A stretch of 33,217 nucleotides of DNA from JACJYC01 sp964558465. Its GTDB lineage: Bacteria > Bacteroidota > Bacteroidia > Chitinophagales > Saprospiraceae. Location: positions 1-33,217 of the forward strand of contig CAZLEF010000081.1 in the NCBI GenBank assembly GCA_964558465.1, in the 5' to 3' direction. This document shows, one piece after another, positions 22,798 to 29,403 of this stretch; position 1 is the first letter of the stretch, and every line of letters begins with the position of its first letter. Below the pieces are notes generated by a model that was given only the letters and a program-made list of their open reading frames with translations, was not told the origin of the DNA and made no database searches. A program made the position numbers and the translations under genes.

Positions 22798-22858
22798 ATT
22801 TGTTTGGTTTTCAGATATTTACATAAATTCACTCATGTTTTTGCGGCGGTTTGCGGCG
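22741..22858. repeat. 21-bp direct repeat flanking the start of the 201-aa gene
   Basis: A G/T-rich sequence (TTTTTGCGGCGG then TTTGCGGCG) occurs at 22741-22761 and again at 22838-22858. The first copy encodes the Lys/Pro/Gln-rich N-terminus of the 201-residue protein and the second the last codons of the 161-residue protein. Recombination between them would delete the intergenic start region. Confidence 0.6.
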
Positions 22859-23318
22859 CCCCTCCCCTCTCATGCTCCGGTAGGGGAGTGGCTGCCTCCT
22901 TAATTCTGGGCACATAGGCCTGTATTGTGCGCCGTTTAAACCCTGATCCGTACAAGTCGGTGGCACGGTCGGATATCTCCTTAATAGAAAGTCCGTCTGA
23001 CAAAAGTTCTTTAATCCGGGTGTACTTCAATTCGTCAAGTCCATATCGTTCAATGATTTCGTAGTCCATGTCCGTTATCTGCCTGGAAACAATCTTTTCT
23101 TTCCGGTACAACTCCCAGTCACGTCCGTCTGCCTTGTCCATGAATTCGTAGGGGATTCCCTTAACAGTCCGCACATTGTCGGGAAGTTTGTGTTTTGTTC
23201 TGGTTTCACTTTGTACGCTGTCCTTGTCCAGCGCCGGACCGTCCCCGGCGTAGGACTGGTCGTAGTACAATCCCAAGTCGTAAAGCATGTCCTTAAGCTG
23301 CCGGATCCACTTTTTCAT
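22833..23318 (-). CDS. DNA-binding-like protein with HTH segment, 161 aa
   Basis: Residues 105-150 form a helix-turn-helix-like unit (IKELLSDGLSIKEISDRATD, then FKRRTIQAYVPRIKEA), similar to resolvase/sigma-type HTHs. The N-terminal part is basic and helical. The C-terminus (GGAPQTAAKT) is encoded by the repeat noted at 22838. It may regulate the early membrane-protein genes or act in replication; no family is assigned. Confidence 0.6.
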   Translation of the reverse strand: MKKWIRQLKDMLYDLGLYYDQSYAGDGPALDKDSVQSETRTKHKLPDNVRTVKGIPYEFMDKADGRDWELYRKEKIVSRQITDMDYEIIERYGLDELKYTRIKELLSDGLSIKEISDRATDLYGSGFKRRTIQAYVPRIKEAATPLPEHERGGAPQTAAKT

Positions 23319-23319
23319 A

Positions 23320-23982
23320 TCATATTGTCTTATTCCGGTGAAACAACATATCGCTGACCAGGTAGGCCAGGATGGCCAGCGGCGCGCCGTGCAGGGTGGA
23401 CACCAGCCAGAACCAGAACCCGGACAAACCGCTGAAAATCTGTCCGTCCTGCATTAAGGCACTGGCCAGGGTATTGTACAGTACGGACACAAAGAGGGCG
23501 CCCACTGCAATCCAGGTAGCGCGCCGTCCGTCGCTGTCCTCCAGACCGATGAAGGTGAGGCCGATATAGGTCAGTTCCAGCGAGCAGGATTCTATTAAGG
23601 CGACCGGCCAGGGCACGAGCTCCGCAGCGAAGGTATATACCCCGAAACTTGCCCGGAAACCCAGACAGCCCACGGCTATACGGATCAGCCATAGGCCGAA
23701 GGCGGGTATCCGCGTTTTCTTAAGGCGGCGGGGCATTTCAGGCCGTTTATCAGCGTCCGGTTCCGGGGCCGCTGCCGCCGGTCCGTTTTCGGGCCTTTTA
23801 CCCCTTGCCGCCTTAAGAAGCCGGTCGGCCAGTTTTTCGGGCAAATGGCCGCCGTTGGGCACAAATCCGGCCGGAATGTCGAAGCGTTCCAGGTTGGCCG
23901 GGTTTTGCATCAGCCGGTGGATCGCCTTCTTAACGGAAGCGGCGTCCACGTCCTTTACTTTTGCGATTTCGTCAATGGTCAT
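23320..23982 (-). CDS. Membrane protein with N-terminal HTH-like region, 220 aa
   Basis: The first 60 residues look like a HTH (TIDEIAKVKDVDAASVKKAI) followed by a variable Pro/Ala-rich linker. From about 95 on, five hydrophobic segments are visible (for example FGLWLIRIAVGCLGF, ALIESCSLELTYIGLTFIGL, AVGALFVSVLYNTLASAL and FWFWLVSTLHGAPLAILAYL). I chose the ATG at 23982 since longer versions run into the preceding gene. The HTH-plus-membrane design is reminiscent of membrane-tethered regulators. The resemblance is only architectural. Confidence 0.6.
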   Translation of the reverse strand: MTIDEIAKVKDVDAASVKKAIHRLMQNPANLERFDIPAGFVPNGGHLPEKLADRLLKAARGKRPENGPAAAAPEPDADKRPEMPRRLKKTRIPAFGLWLIRIAVGCLGFRASFGVYTFAAELVPWPVALIESCSLELTYIGLTFIGLEDSDGRRATWIAVGALFVSVLYNTLASALMQDGQIFSGLSGFWFWLVSTLHGAPLAILAYLVSDMLFHRNKTI

Positions 23983-23986
23983 AACA

Positions 23987-24277
23987 TCATGGTTTTGGGC
24001 AGATCTCCACGGCGCCGCGTATGAGTATCTGCGTGGGTGCATCGAGGTATTGCATTACGGTCAGGTTGCAGAGGGCAAAAAACTCGCTCCGTCTTAAGCG
24101 GATCGGGCCGCCTTCGCAACCGGATTCCAGTTTTTCCAGGGTTTCTTCCAGCAGGCATTGGTGAAACAGATCCAGGCTGTCAAATTCGATTGCCTGCTTA
24201 ATGGCCAGGGCTGCCGCTTCGGCTTCCTCCTGGTGTAGCCGGAAGCTGATTTTGCCGTTTTTCAGCAGCTTTGCCAT
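23987..24277 (-). CDS. Hypothetical helical protein, 96 aa
   Basis: A basic N-terminus (MAKLLKNGKISFRLHQEEAE) is followed by several helices, with Cys at 41, 54 and 70 or so and a C-terminal CPKP. There is no membrane segment. It overlaps the 89-residue gene by 16 bases and ends four bases before the next gene. Its place next to the replication-like gene suggests an early function; none is recognised. Confidence 0.55.
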   Translation of the reverse strand: MAKLLKNGKISFRLHQEEAEAAALAIKQAIEFDSLDLFHQCLLEETLEKLESGCEGGPIRLRRSEFFALCNLTVMQYLDAPTQILIRGAVEICPKP

Positions 24278-24531
24278 TGGTTGTCCTCCAGCTTGAATTC
24301 GTACATCAGATCGTTATTCTTGTACAGGCCCGCCCAACTCACCTTTCCCGCCCAGTTTTGGGTTACCAGGCGTTTAAGGCGGGCGACGGATATCCCTTGT
24401 TTGTCCTGCGCCTGGTTGGAATGAAAGTAGTAGGCCTTGCCGTCCTTGCTCTGGTGGTCGATGAAATAAACGGCCAGCCTGTACTGACCCCGGTCGAGGG
24501 CTTTAGGCTTGGGTCTGCGCTGCTTTTCCAT
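24262..24531 (-). CDS. Hypothetical basic protein, 89 aa
   Basis: The Lys/Arg/Pro-rich start (MEKQRRPKPKALDRGQYRL) is followed by a compact beta/alpha domain (AVYFIDHQSKDGKAYYFHSN, KQGISVARLKRLV). It overlaps the end of the large replication-like gene by 29 bases and the next gene by 16. It could be a nucleic-acid-binding accessory protein. No family is recognised. Confidence 0.55.
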   Translation of the reverse strand: MEKQRRPKPKALDRGQYRLAVYFIDHQSKDGKAYYFHSNQAQDKQGISVARLKRLVTQNWAGKVSWAGLYKNNDLMYEFKLEDNQWQSC

Positions 24532-25852
24532 AGCTCAATTCTGAAATTTGTTCGTGGAATCGGTCAAGCAATTTGCGGTCGATCTTTCCAAGCCGCTGCG
24601 ATATGCGCCGGTAGGCCTCATGGGGGCCGATGGGCGCGCCGCTTTCCAGGCTGGCCAGGTATTGTTTGATGGCTTTTGTCAGTAGTTCGTTGGCTTTGAT
24701 GGTGGCTTTGGCCTGGATATGCGATTTGTACCAGGTCTTGGTAGCGCTGAATCCTTTCGGGTTGCGGAAGTCGAAGTATTTGGACGGTATGGGCACAAAC
24801 CGCTTCTGGTTTTTAACGGGCCCTTGTTCAACCCATCGGCGAACCAGGGCAATGCGCTCCAGGATCTCTGAAGCCCCTGCGCTGAAACGCTCCGGTTTGG
24901 CGTAGGAAAAGTATTCAGCCAGCACGGCCCGGCCGCGTTCGGCTTCTTCGTCGGCAATCCACCGGTCGGCGTACAGCTTAAGCGCTGCGCAGGTCCAGAT
25001 CACGTCCACATGCCGCCGGATGCGTTCCCTGACGGCCTGCGGCAGCCCGGCCACGGCCTGGCCGAAGGTCTGCGGCGCCGCCGCGGGGGGGCCGCCCGCA
25101 ACCGGGGGGGTGTAGCCTGCGGCTGGTGCGGGTGTTTCGTAACCTGCCTGGGTATCCTGGCCTGTAACCTGTCCGCTACCGGAATGCGGATTTTCAGCCC
25201 TTAACAGCGGGTTTTCCACCGCATTTTGCCGGATTTCCTGCGGTTTTCCACTGTTTTCCACAGGGTTTGCGGGCGCAAACGCCTGATTCCCAACGGAATC
25301 CTGAAAATTCGCGCCGCTTAATTTAATTAATTTTTCTGTAACCTGTCCTGTTCCGGATACTGTATGACGCAAAGTTTGCGCTATACCAAGGGAGGGAACG
25401 GGCCCGGCGGAACCGGAAACATGTTGTTGGAATCCAGGAATAAAGTGGTGGATCAGGTTGTCCGGGTTCCCTTTTTGCTCGATGTGGATGACCAGCGGGC
25501 TGATTTCGACTTCGTACTGGGCATTGGTGCCGTGGAAGGTCTCCTGGGTGATGATCCCGGCGGCTTTCAGGCGGGCGCGCAGGTTGATGACGGTGCGTTC
25601 GCTACAGCCCAGGGCGTCGGATAGCTGTTTGTTATTGGTGCGCAGGCAGGGAAGGACTTCCCCGGCCTGGAGGCCGCCGCCGTAGGCCTGTTCCCTGGCC
25701 GTTGCCGTGCCGTAAAGGAACAGCAGGTATTCGGCCAGGCTTTTGTGGGCGCTGCGCAACTGGAAGCGCAGGTCTTTGCCGGCGTTATAGCGGTCAATGA
25801 ATCGGTTCAAAAGGTCCTTGCTTTTGCGCCATTTGATTGAATAGTGGATCAT
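24503..25852 (-). CDS. Replication-initiator-like protein with winged-helix N-terminus, 449 aa
   Basis: The N-terminal part (about 60-140) carries a winged-helix pattern with a clear HTH (NNKQLSDALGCSERTVINLR, then KAAGIITQETF), as in plasmid and phage replication initiators. A long low-complexity linker rich in Pro/Ala/Gly/Gln (170-260) follows, then a helical C-terminal domain of about 180 residues (RERIRRHVDVIWTCAALKLY; ISQRLGKIDRKLLDRFH). I start at the ATG at 25852, since the further ATG at 25882 adds only ten residues. No helicase or polymerase gene is present, so the element probably relies on host replication. The replicative role is inferred. Confidence 0.6.
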   Translation of the reverse strand: MIHYSIKWRKSKDLLNRFIDRYNAGKDLRFQLRSAHKSLAEYLLFLYGTATAREQAYGGGLQAGEVLPCLRTNNKQLSDALGCSERTVINLRARLKAAGIITQETFHGTNAQYEVEISPLVIHIEQKGNPDNLIHHFIPGFQQHVSGSAGPVPSLGIAQTLRHTVSGTGQVTEKLIKLSGANFQDSVGNQAFAPANPVENSGKPQEIRQNAVENPLLRAENPHSGSGQVTGQDTQAGYETPAPAAGYTPPVAGGPPAAAPQTFGQAVAGLPQAVRERIRRHVDVIWTCAALKLYADRWIADEEAERGRAVLAEYFSYAKPERFSAGASEILERIALVRRWVEQGPVKNQKRFVPIPSKYFDFRNPKGFSATKTWYKSHIQAKATIKANELLTKAIKQYLASLESGAPIGPHEAYRRISQRLGKIDRKLLDRFHEQISELSYGKAAQTQA

Positions 25853-25925
25853 AATTTGCGTTTTGTCCCGCCAAAGCGGCAACCGGATTGATTGCCGTGA
25901 AGGCGGGATGGTGCGTAATGTTTCG

Positions 25926-26003
25926 CTTCAGCGGCAGGGGTCGAACCTGCTCCTTCCGGGCGCTTTCGCCTGCCCGGATATGCACCGTTTACACTATACT
26001 GAA
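25926..26003 (-). tRNA. tRNA-like gene with an abnormal, GAAA-capped anticodon arm
   Basis: The T-arm GCAGG-TTCGACC-CCTGC is perfect. The D-stem (GTGT/GCAT) and D-loop with G18-G19, U8 and A14 are present. The acceptor is TTCAGTA/CGCTGAA with one mismatch and one wobble, and discriminator G. The anticodon arm is 24 instead of 17 nt: a 7-bp stem (TCCGGGC/GCCCGGA) enclosing AG and a GC-GAAA-GC tetraloop hairpin, with no U33 and no usable anticodon. It lies leftward in the 306-bp gap before the replication gene. The rest of that gap shows nothing I can name. It is probably an untranslated tRNA mimic or a decayed tRNA. Confidence 0.6.
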
Positions 26004-26158
26004 TGCCCGGCGATTGGACTTTGGTCGGGTTGAGCCACTCTATTCAGGCAGATTGCCGCCTCCGCTTTGAACAACCCTTGTTGCCATAGCCCACGTCTGC
26101 GATTGAAAATGGTATATCTTAACAATGTCCACAAGGGAATATGTCTTTGTTTTTGGCC

Positions 26159-26413
26159 TCACCCTACTACGGCACGAGGGTTGCACCATTCAACATTAAT
26201 TGATTTGCTTAACCGTGTTATGCAAAATCCATGTTTATGCAATTCCGAAGCTACAAAATCTATTTGCGCTTGATGATCAAGCCCCATAACCTCTGCCTCA
26301 TAATGCCCATTTTCAGCAGCTTTCCTAATTGTTATTTCAGCCAATTCAAGTTTTTCCGCACATTTGGAAGCACTTGTTTTAGCCATTTCATTGGCTTCCT
26401 TTGCTGTGATCAT
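26159..26413 (-). CDS. Hypothetical protein, 84 aa
   Basis: A helical N-terminus (MITAKEANEMAKTSASK) is followed by an alpha/beta segment ending in a Cys-containing strand (ELHKHGFCITRLSKSINVEW). I start at the ATG at 26413, because the longer version has a different composition and overlaps the 167-residue gene. The AT-rich composition suggests a different origin from its neighbours. No homology is recognised. Confidence 0.55.
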   Translation of the reverse strand: MITAKEANEMAKTSASKCAEKLELAEITIRKAAENGHYEAEVMGLDHQAQIDFVASELHKHGFCITRLSKSINVEWCNPRAVVG

Positions 26414-26456
26414 ATCGCCTTTTTTATATGCTCCTTTCCGCGCGGGAATGAAGCGG

Positions 26457-26960
26457 TTAAGAGAAATTTTTCCTTTCCAGCAACTTGCTCCTGGCCGCTT
26501 CGTATGTTTTCTCATTAAGCGACCGGAAGTTGATATCCACGTAGTCGGACCAGTAATCCCGGCCGGTATTCCGGCGGTGGTCGAGCCAGGTCAGGGCGAC
26601 TTCCAGATTTTCACGGGTTCCTATCCTGACGATCTCCATTTCGTCCCAAATCCCTTCGCTGTCGCGGTACATGACCAGATAGTCCGTTAAGAGGCCGTCC
26701 AACTGTCCGGCAATTTCGGTCAGCACGTTTTCCGCGTCGTTGGTGACGCTTCTGTGGTCCTGGTTCGTGTCCTTTACCCAGATGATCCCGCCGTCGGTAC
26801 CCCAGGAATATTGGGCGGCGTTGCCGAACAGTGTGGGACTTCTGTCCTTCCGCTGTCTGGCTTTTCTGGACATCCTGCAAACCGGTCCGATGCCGATCTC
26901 CACGGAGACCGGATCGCTCAACGGCTTTTTGCAGATTGCGCAACATGGTTCGCTTTTCAT
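26457..26960 (-). CDS. Protein with N-terminal zinc-ribbon-like motif, 167 aa
   Basis: The N-terminus has C-C-A-I-C-K-K and, 18 residues later, GIGPVC, which together resemble the four-Cys motif of DUF6011-type phage and plasmid proteins. The remaining 120 residues are alpha/beta and acidic with no membrane segment. It is encoded immediately downstream of the structured-RNA zone and its terminators, so it needs its own start signal or readthrough. Confidence 0.6.
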   Translation of the reverse strand: MKSEPCCAICKKPLSDPVSVEIGIGPVCRMSRKARQRKDRSPTLFGNAAQYSWGTDGGIIWVKDTNQDHRSVTNDAENVLTEIAGQLDGLLTDYLVMYRDSEGIWDEMEIVRIGTRENLEVALTWLDHRRNTGRDYWSDYVDINFRSLNEKTYEAARSKLLERKNFS

Positions 26961-26980
26961 GGTTATTGGCGTTGAAGGTT

Positions 26981-27010
26981 AAAAAACTCCCCGCACAGCG
27001 GCGCGGGGAG
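26981..27010 (-). terminator. Rho-independent terminator, leftward
   Basis: The 8-bp stem CTCCCCGC (26987-26994) with GCGGGGAG (27003-27010) and an 8-nt loop is followed on the leftward strand by six T (26986-26981). It is the last of several stop signals for leftward RNA coming from the tRNA-like zone, just before the gene starting at 26960. Confidence 0.75.
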
Positions 27011-27060
27011 GGCCTTTTCAGGCACGGGGACTGTTGACGCGTTGTTTGGGTTAAAAGCCG

Positions 27061-27108
27061 TTTTTCCTCCCCCTTACCCCCGCTGGCGGGGGTAAGGGGG
27101 AGGAAAAA
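27061..27108. repeat. Perfect 23-bp inverted repeat (pyrimidine-rich palindrome)
   Basis: TTTTTCCTCCCCCTTACCCC and the bases CGC (27061-27083) are perfectly complementary to 27086-27108 with only TG between. The RNA would be a 22-bp hairpin with a CTGG loop and U-runs at the ends on both strands, so it may be a strong bidirectional terminator. Its composition resembles the C-rich stretch at 11787-11815 and looks like a dispersed host hairpin repeat. The zone 26961-27375 has no protein gene; it holds this repeat, three hairpins and two tRNA-like RNAs. Confidence 0.8.
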
Positions 27109-27126
27109 CCACGCCCGGAGGCGTGG
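27104..27126 (-). terminator. Terminator behind the tRNA-like pair
   Basis: The 7-bp stem CCACGCC/GGCGTGG (27109-27115, 27120-27126) with loop CGGA is followed leftward by five T (27108-27104). It would end the transcript carrying both tRNA-like elements, and it abuts the large palindrome. Confidence 0.7.
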
Positions 27127-27166
27127 CTGCACAATCCCTATTAACTAACATAGAATGAAAAAGTAG

Positions 27167-27211
27167 AACCGGCGCCGGGAATCGAACCCGTTTGGCCTTT
27201 GCTGCGCCGGT
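27167..27211 (-). ncRNA. Minimal tRNA-like RNA B: acceptor and T-arm only
   Basis: On the leftward strand, ACCGGCG (27211-27205) pairs perfectly with CGCCGGT (27174-27168). A T-arm with stem CGGG/CCCG and loop TTCGATT lies directly in front of the 3' acceptor strand, as in a tRNA. Between the 5' acceptor strand and the T-arm there are only 13 bases, so D- and anticodon arms are missing. Position 73 is T and the next bases are CTA, not CCA. It follows two small hairpins in the same transcript (GCCGCAC-AAAG-GTGTGGC and TCC-GCAA-GGA). Confidence 0.55.
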
Positions 27212-27270
27212 TTTCCTTGCGGATCGCCACACCTTTGTGCGGCGTCTTACTGACAAACTGCAATCTTGAC

Positions 27271-27321
27271 TGGCCCCTCCGGCAGGGATCGAACCCGTGT
27301 AACTCCAACCAGCCCGGAGGG
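27271..27321 (-). ncRNA. Minimal tRNA-like RNA A: acceptor, short D-like arm, T-arm, encoded CCA
   Basis: The acceptor CCCTCCG/CGGAGGG is perfect (8 bp if the next pair is counted), followed by discriminator G and an encoded CCA (27273-27271). The T-arm has stem CGGG/CCTG (one G-U) and loop TTCGATC. Only 16 bases lie between the 5' acceptor strand and the T-arm. They can form a small arm GGCT-GGTTGG-AGTT recalling a D-arm, so the anticodon arm is absent. The encoded CCA argues against chance. Confidence 0.55.
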
Positions 27322-27322
27322 T

Positions 27323-27343
27323 AAACCGCGCCCGTTGGCGCGG
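27323..27343 (-). terminator. Strong hairpin downstream of the 163-aa gene
   Basis: CCGCGCC/GGCGCGG (27326-27332, 27337-27343) with a 4-nt loop is followed leftward by only three T, so it may be a weak terminator or a processing or stability hairpin. It lies between the stop at 27376 and tRNA-like RNA A, and could be the 5' boundary of the structured RNA. Confidence 0.5.
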
Positions 27344-27375
27344 CAACTAACGTTCAAAACTATAACCACAAGTAA

Positions 27376-27867
27376 CTATTCTTCCGTGTCGGGCATGGCG
27401 CCGATCAATTCGGCCAGGCTGGTGCGCAGGTTTTCCGGATCAGTAAACTGGATGAACGGTACGATGGTGCTGAAGGTGTGCAGAACCTTCCATATGACAG
27501 GATGTTTGCTGCCTGAGAAGCGCAGGACGGGTACCGTCGGGTCGCGCCGGGTCAGGCCAGCCCAACGCTGCGCCTCGCGGCCCATCATGGAAAACAGGTT
27601 GGGCTCCGATGTAATGGCCAGCATTTCATCCACGAAACCCTGCGCTTCCAGGTAGAAGTTCTGCACCAGCAGGTTCAGATCGTTTGGGATAGGGCGGGTT
27701 TCGTCCTTGATATAGGCGATCATAAGGCCTTTCACCGCTTTTCGGATGGGTGTCGGGACATGTTCGGCGTTGGCCGGTTCGTCTTTGTAAAAGGCGATGG
27801 GGGCAGGCGCTTCGGCTGTTTCCGCCGCTTGCAGGCCCGTTTCATTCGTCAGATTTGATTTTCTCAT
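27376..27867 (-). CDS. Hypothetical early protein, 163 aa
   Basis: A Thr/Glu/Ala-rich, probably disordered N-terminus (to about 35) is followed by a helical domain (IRKAVKGLMIAYIKDETRPI, LNLLVQNFYLEAQGFVDEML) and an acidic C-terminus. There is no membrane segment. It is the third gene upstream in the leftward early unit that starts at the Cro-like gene, so it is likely expressed early. I do not recognise the family. Confidence 0.6.
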   Translation of the reverse strand: MRKSNLTNETGLQAAETAEAPAPIAFYKDEPANAEHVPTPIRKAVKGLMIAYIKDETRPIPNDLNLLVQNFYLEAQGFVDEMLAITSEPNLFSMMGREAQRWAGLTRRDPTVPVLRFSGSKHPVIWKVLHTFSTIVPFIQFTDPENLRTSLAELIGAMPDTEE

Positions 27868-27877
27868 GCTTCTGGTT

Positions 27878-28174
27878 TTAAATTTTGCCGATATAGGAGA
27901 TTTCGCCCCGGGATATCCTGACGTTGACCTTTTCCAGTTCCTCGCGCCAGTAGGCGGGCGGTTTGCCGGGCCGGTACCGGGTGAGGAAACCCTTTTCGGC
28001 CAGCCAGCGCACCCGCCGCCGGTGGATGCCCGACGGTTGCAGGGGGATGCCCAGGATGGTGGCCGCTTCGTCGGGGTCCACCCAGTCGGAGCGGGTTTCG
28101 CGGGCCTCCATCAGGGATACCAGGCGGGAAACTACCTTTGTGTTTTCCTGGATAGCTTGGAGGAGTTCGTCCAT
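27878..28174 (-). CDS. Excisionase/MerR-like DNA-binding protein, 98 aa
   Basis: The segment DWVDPDEAATILGIPLQPSG, continuing HRRRVRWLAEKGFLTRYRPG, has the layout of a winged HTH of the MerR/excisionase kind: recognition helix, then a wing with KPPAYWR. The N-terminal helix (LLQAIQENTKVVSRLVSLME) probably dimerises. Bacteroidota elements carry similar helix-turn-helix proteins of about 100 residues beside regulatory genes. It could direct excision with the integrase or regulate early genes. Confidence 0.7.
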   Translation of the reverse strand: MDELLQAIQENTKVVSRLVSLMEARETRSDWVDPDEAATILGIPLQPSGIHRRRVRWLAEKGFLTRYRPGKPPAYWREELEKVNVRISRGEISYIGKI

Positions 28175-28178
28175 GATC

Positions 28179-28367
28179 TTACTGGTTAAAAAGTTTCACA
28201 CCGGTGTGTTGTTTGTTCAGCAGACGGTCGGCCATAGCGGTCATGGCGGCGGTGGCGGTTCCCAACAGGTTGGCACGGTAATAGGCCCGCCAAAACCGGC
28301 CTTGCTTTCTTTCCTGGCGCAGCAAACCGGCTGCGATCGTCTTTTTGGTCAGGGTATGGCCTTTCAT
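28179..28367 (-). CDS. Small basic protein, 62 aa
   Basis: It starts MKGHTLTKKTIAAGLLRQER and is rich in Arg/Lys, with an Ala/Thr-rich helix (GTATAAMTAMADRLL) and a polar end. I prefer the ATG at 28367 to the upstream ATG (28427), which lies inside the Cro-like gene. The basic character suggests nucleic-acid binding. No family is recognised. Confidence 0.5.
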   Translation of the reverse strand: MKGHTLTKKTIAAGLLRQERKQGRFWRAYYRANLLGTATAAMTAMADRLLNKQHTGVKLFNQ

Positions 28368-28377
28368 GCTGTTGGGA

Positions 28378-28665
28378 TTAAGCGGAGTGAGCCAGGAGGC
28401 CGACTTCGAGGCCTTCTTCTTTAGCAAGCTCGTCCATCAGGTCCAAAGTCATGTATTTCCGGCCAACGCCGTACTGCATAATCAGTTCGATGGGTTTGAG
28501 ACCCAACACTTTGGCCATAGGCCCAACTTCGGTTGGGTAAAAATCCGCTGTGCCGTTGATCAGCGAGTTCAGCCGGTATTTGGATACCCCCAGGATATTG
28601 TGAAGCGTCTCCCAGGTTTCCACGTTGATCTGTTCTTTGGCAAATGCCCAAAATTTCTCGTTCAT
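28378..28665 (-). CDS. Cro-like HTH regulator, 95 aa
   Basis: The protein has a degenerate XRE-type HTH (ETLHNILGVSKYRLNSLING) and a C-terminal helical extension. It is divergent from the CI-like repressor across the 310-bp switch region, the classic cro/cI arrangement. I start at the ATG at 28665, because the longer version reads through the operator zone. It would drive the leftward early genes and repress the repressor gene; this role is by position. Confidence 0.7.
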   Translation of the reverse strand: MNEKFWAFAKEQINVETWETLHNILGVSKYRLNSLINGTADFYPTEVGPMAKVLGLKPIELIMQYGVGRKYMTLDLMDELAKEEGLEVGLLAHSA

Positions 28666-28800
28666 ATTTTGAAAAAATTTAAGGTGAATTCGTTTTTCCG
28701 TATCTTGTTGTGGATTTTCACCACAAAAACCGAAACCGATGTACGTCAAAAGCCCTTCCAATTCAGCTTTCCAAATCTTTTTGCGAAAACCGAATCAAAT

Positions 28801-28924
28801 AATTCGATATTTACAAACTTGAATTTGTATATTTGTGTTAATGAATATTGGATTTCATAGCCTTGAAATCCGATATTCGGAAATTTGAATTTCAATTTCT
28901 TAATACAAATATAATTCGATATTT
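28801..28924. promoter_or_regulatory. Lysis-lysogeny switch: repeated operators
   Basis: AATTCGATATTT occurs exactly at 28801-28812 and 28913-28924. Between them, 28843-28878 is a 15-bp inverted repeat with one mismatch and a 6-bp spacer (GAATATTGGATTTCA with TGAAATCCGATATTC), whose arms contain variants of the same 12-mer. A TATATTTG box faces right at 28828-28835 and another faces left at 28913-28906, so two promoters fire towards each other across the central operator. The rest of the 28666-28975 gap is AT-rich leader. Confidence 0.65.
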
Positions 28925-28975
28925 CGCATCAAACAAATTTTTTTATGCGATTTAAAGAATTTTTTATTTTTATAT

Positions 28976-29353
28976 ATGTTAACCACTATTGCGCAGAGGC
29001 TTGAATCTTTTATTAATTTCAAGAATCTGTCTCAAAAGGAGTTCTGCAAGATTATCGGATACCCGGAATCCAGCTTATCAGGCTTTTTGAATGGTAAGAC
29101 TAGCAGCCCGAGAATCGAACTAATAGAAGGAATAGTGAATCACTTTCCAGAACTGGACATCGTGTGGCTATTCTCCGGTTCCGGCCAAATGCTAAGAGAT
29201 GCAAGTGAAAAGAACGGAGGACCGGCGGAAGAAAAGCTCGGTTCGGTAACCCGGACTGAAATTATTGAGCTCCTCAAAAAGCGGGTAAATGAGTTGGAGC
29301 GGGAGATTGCCAGGAAGGATCCGGACCTGGCGAAAGCACTGGGTATAGAATAA
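28976..29353 (+). CDS. CI-like XRE-family repressor with C-terminal leucine zipper, 125 aa
   Basis: The HTH lies at about 18-40 (LSQKEFCKIIGYPESSLSGF), followed by SSPRIELIEGIVNHFPELD. The C-terminal helix from about 94 (EIIELLKKRVNELEREIARK) is a dimerisation zipper. There is no peptidase S24 domain, so induction is not by RecA-style autocleavage. It is the first gene rightward of the switch and would keep the element silent. Fragments of its own 3' end recur twice downstream (29830-29867 and 30302-30409). Confidence 0.9.
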   Translation: MLTTIAQRLESFINFKNLSQKEFCKIIGYPESSLSGFLNGKTSSPRIELIEGIVNHFPELDIVWLFSGSGQMLRDASEKNGGPAEEKLGSVTRTEIIELLKKRVNELEREIARKDPDLAKALGIE

Positions 29354-29403
29354 AATTATTGTGCAGCATAGATTCTTTTAATCAACTAAAATCCTTGAGA
29401 GTT

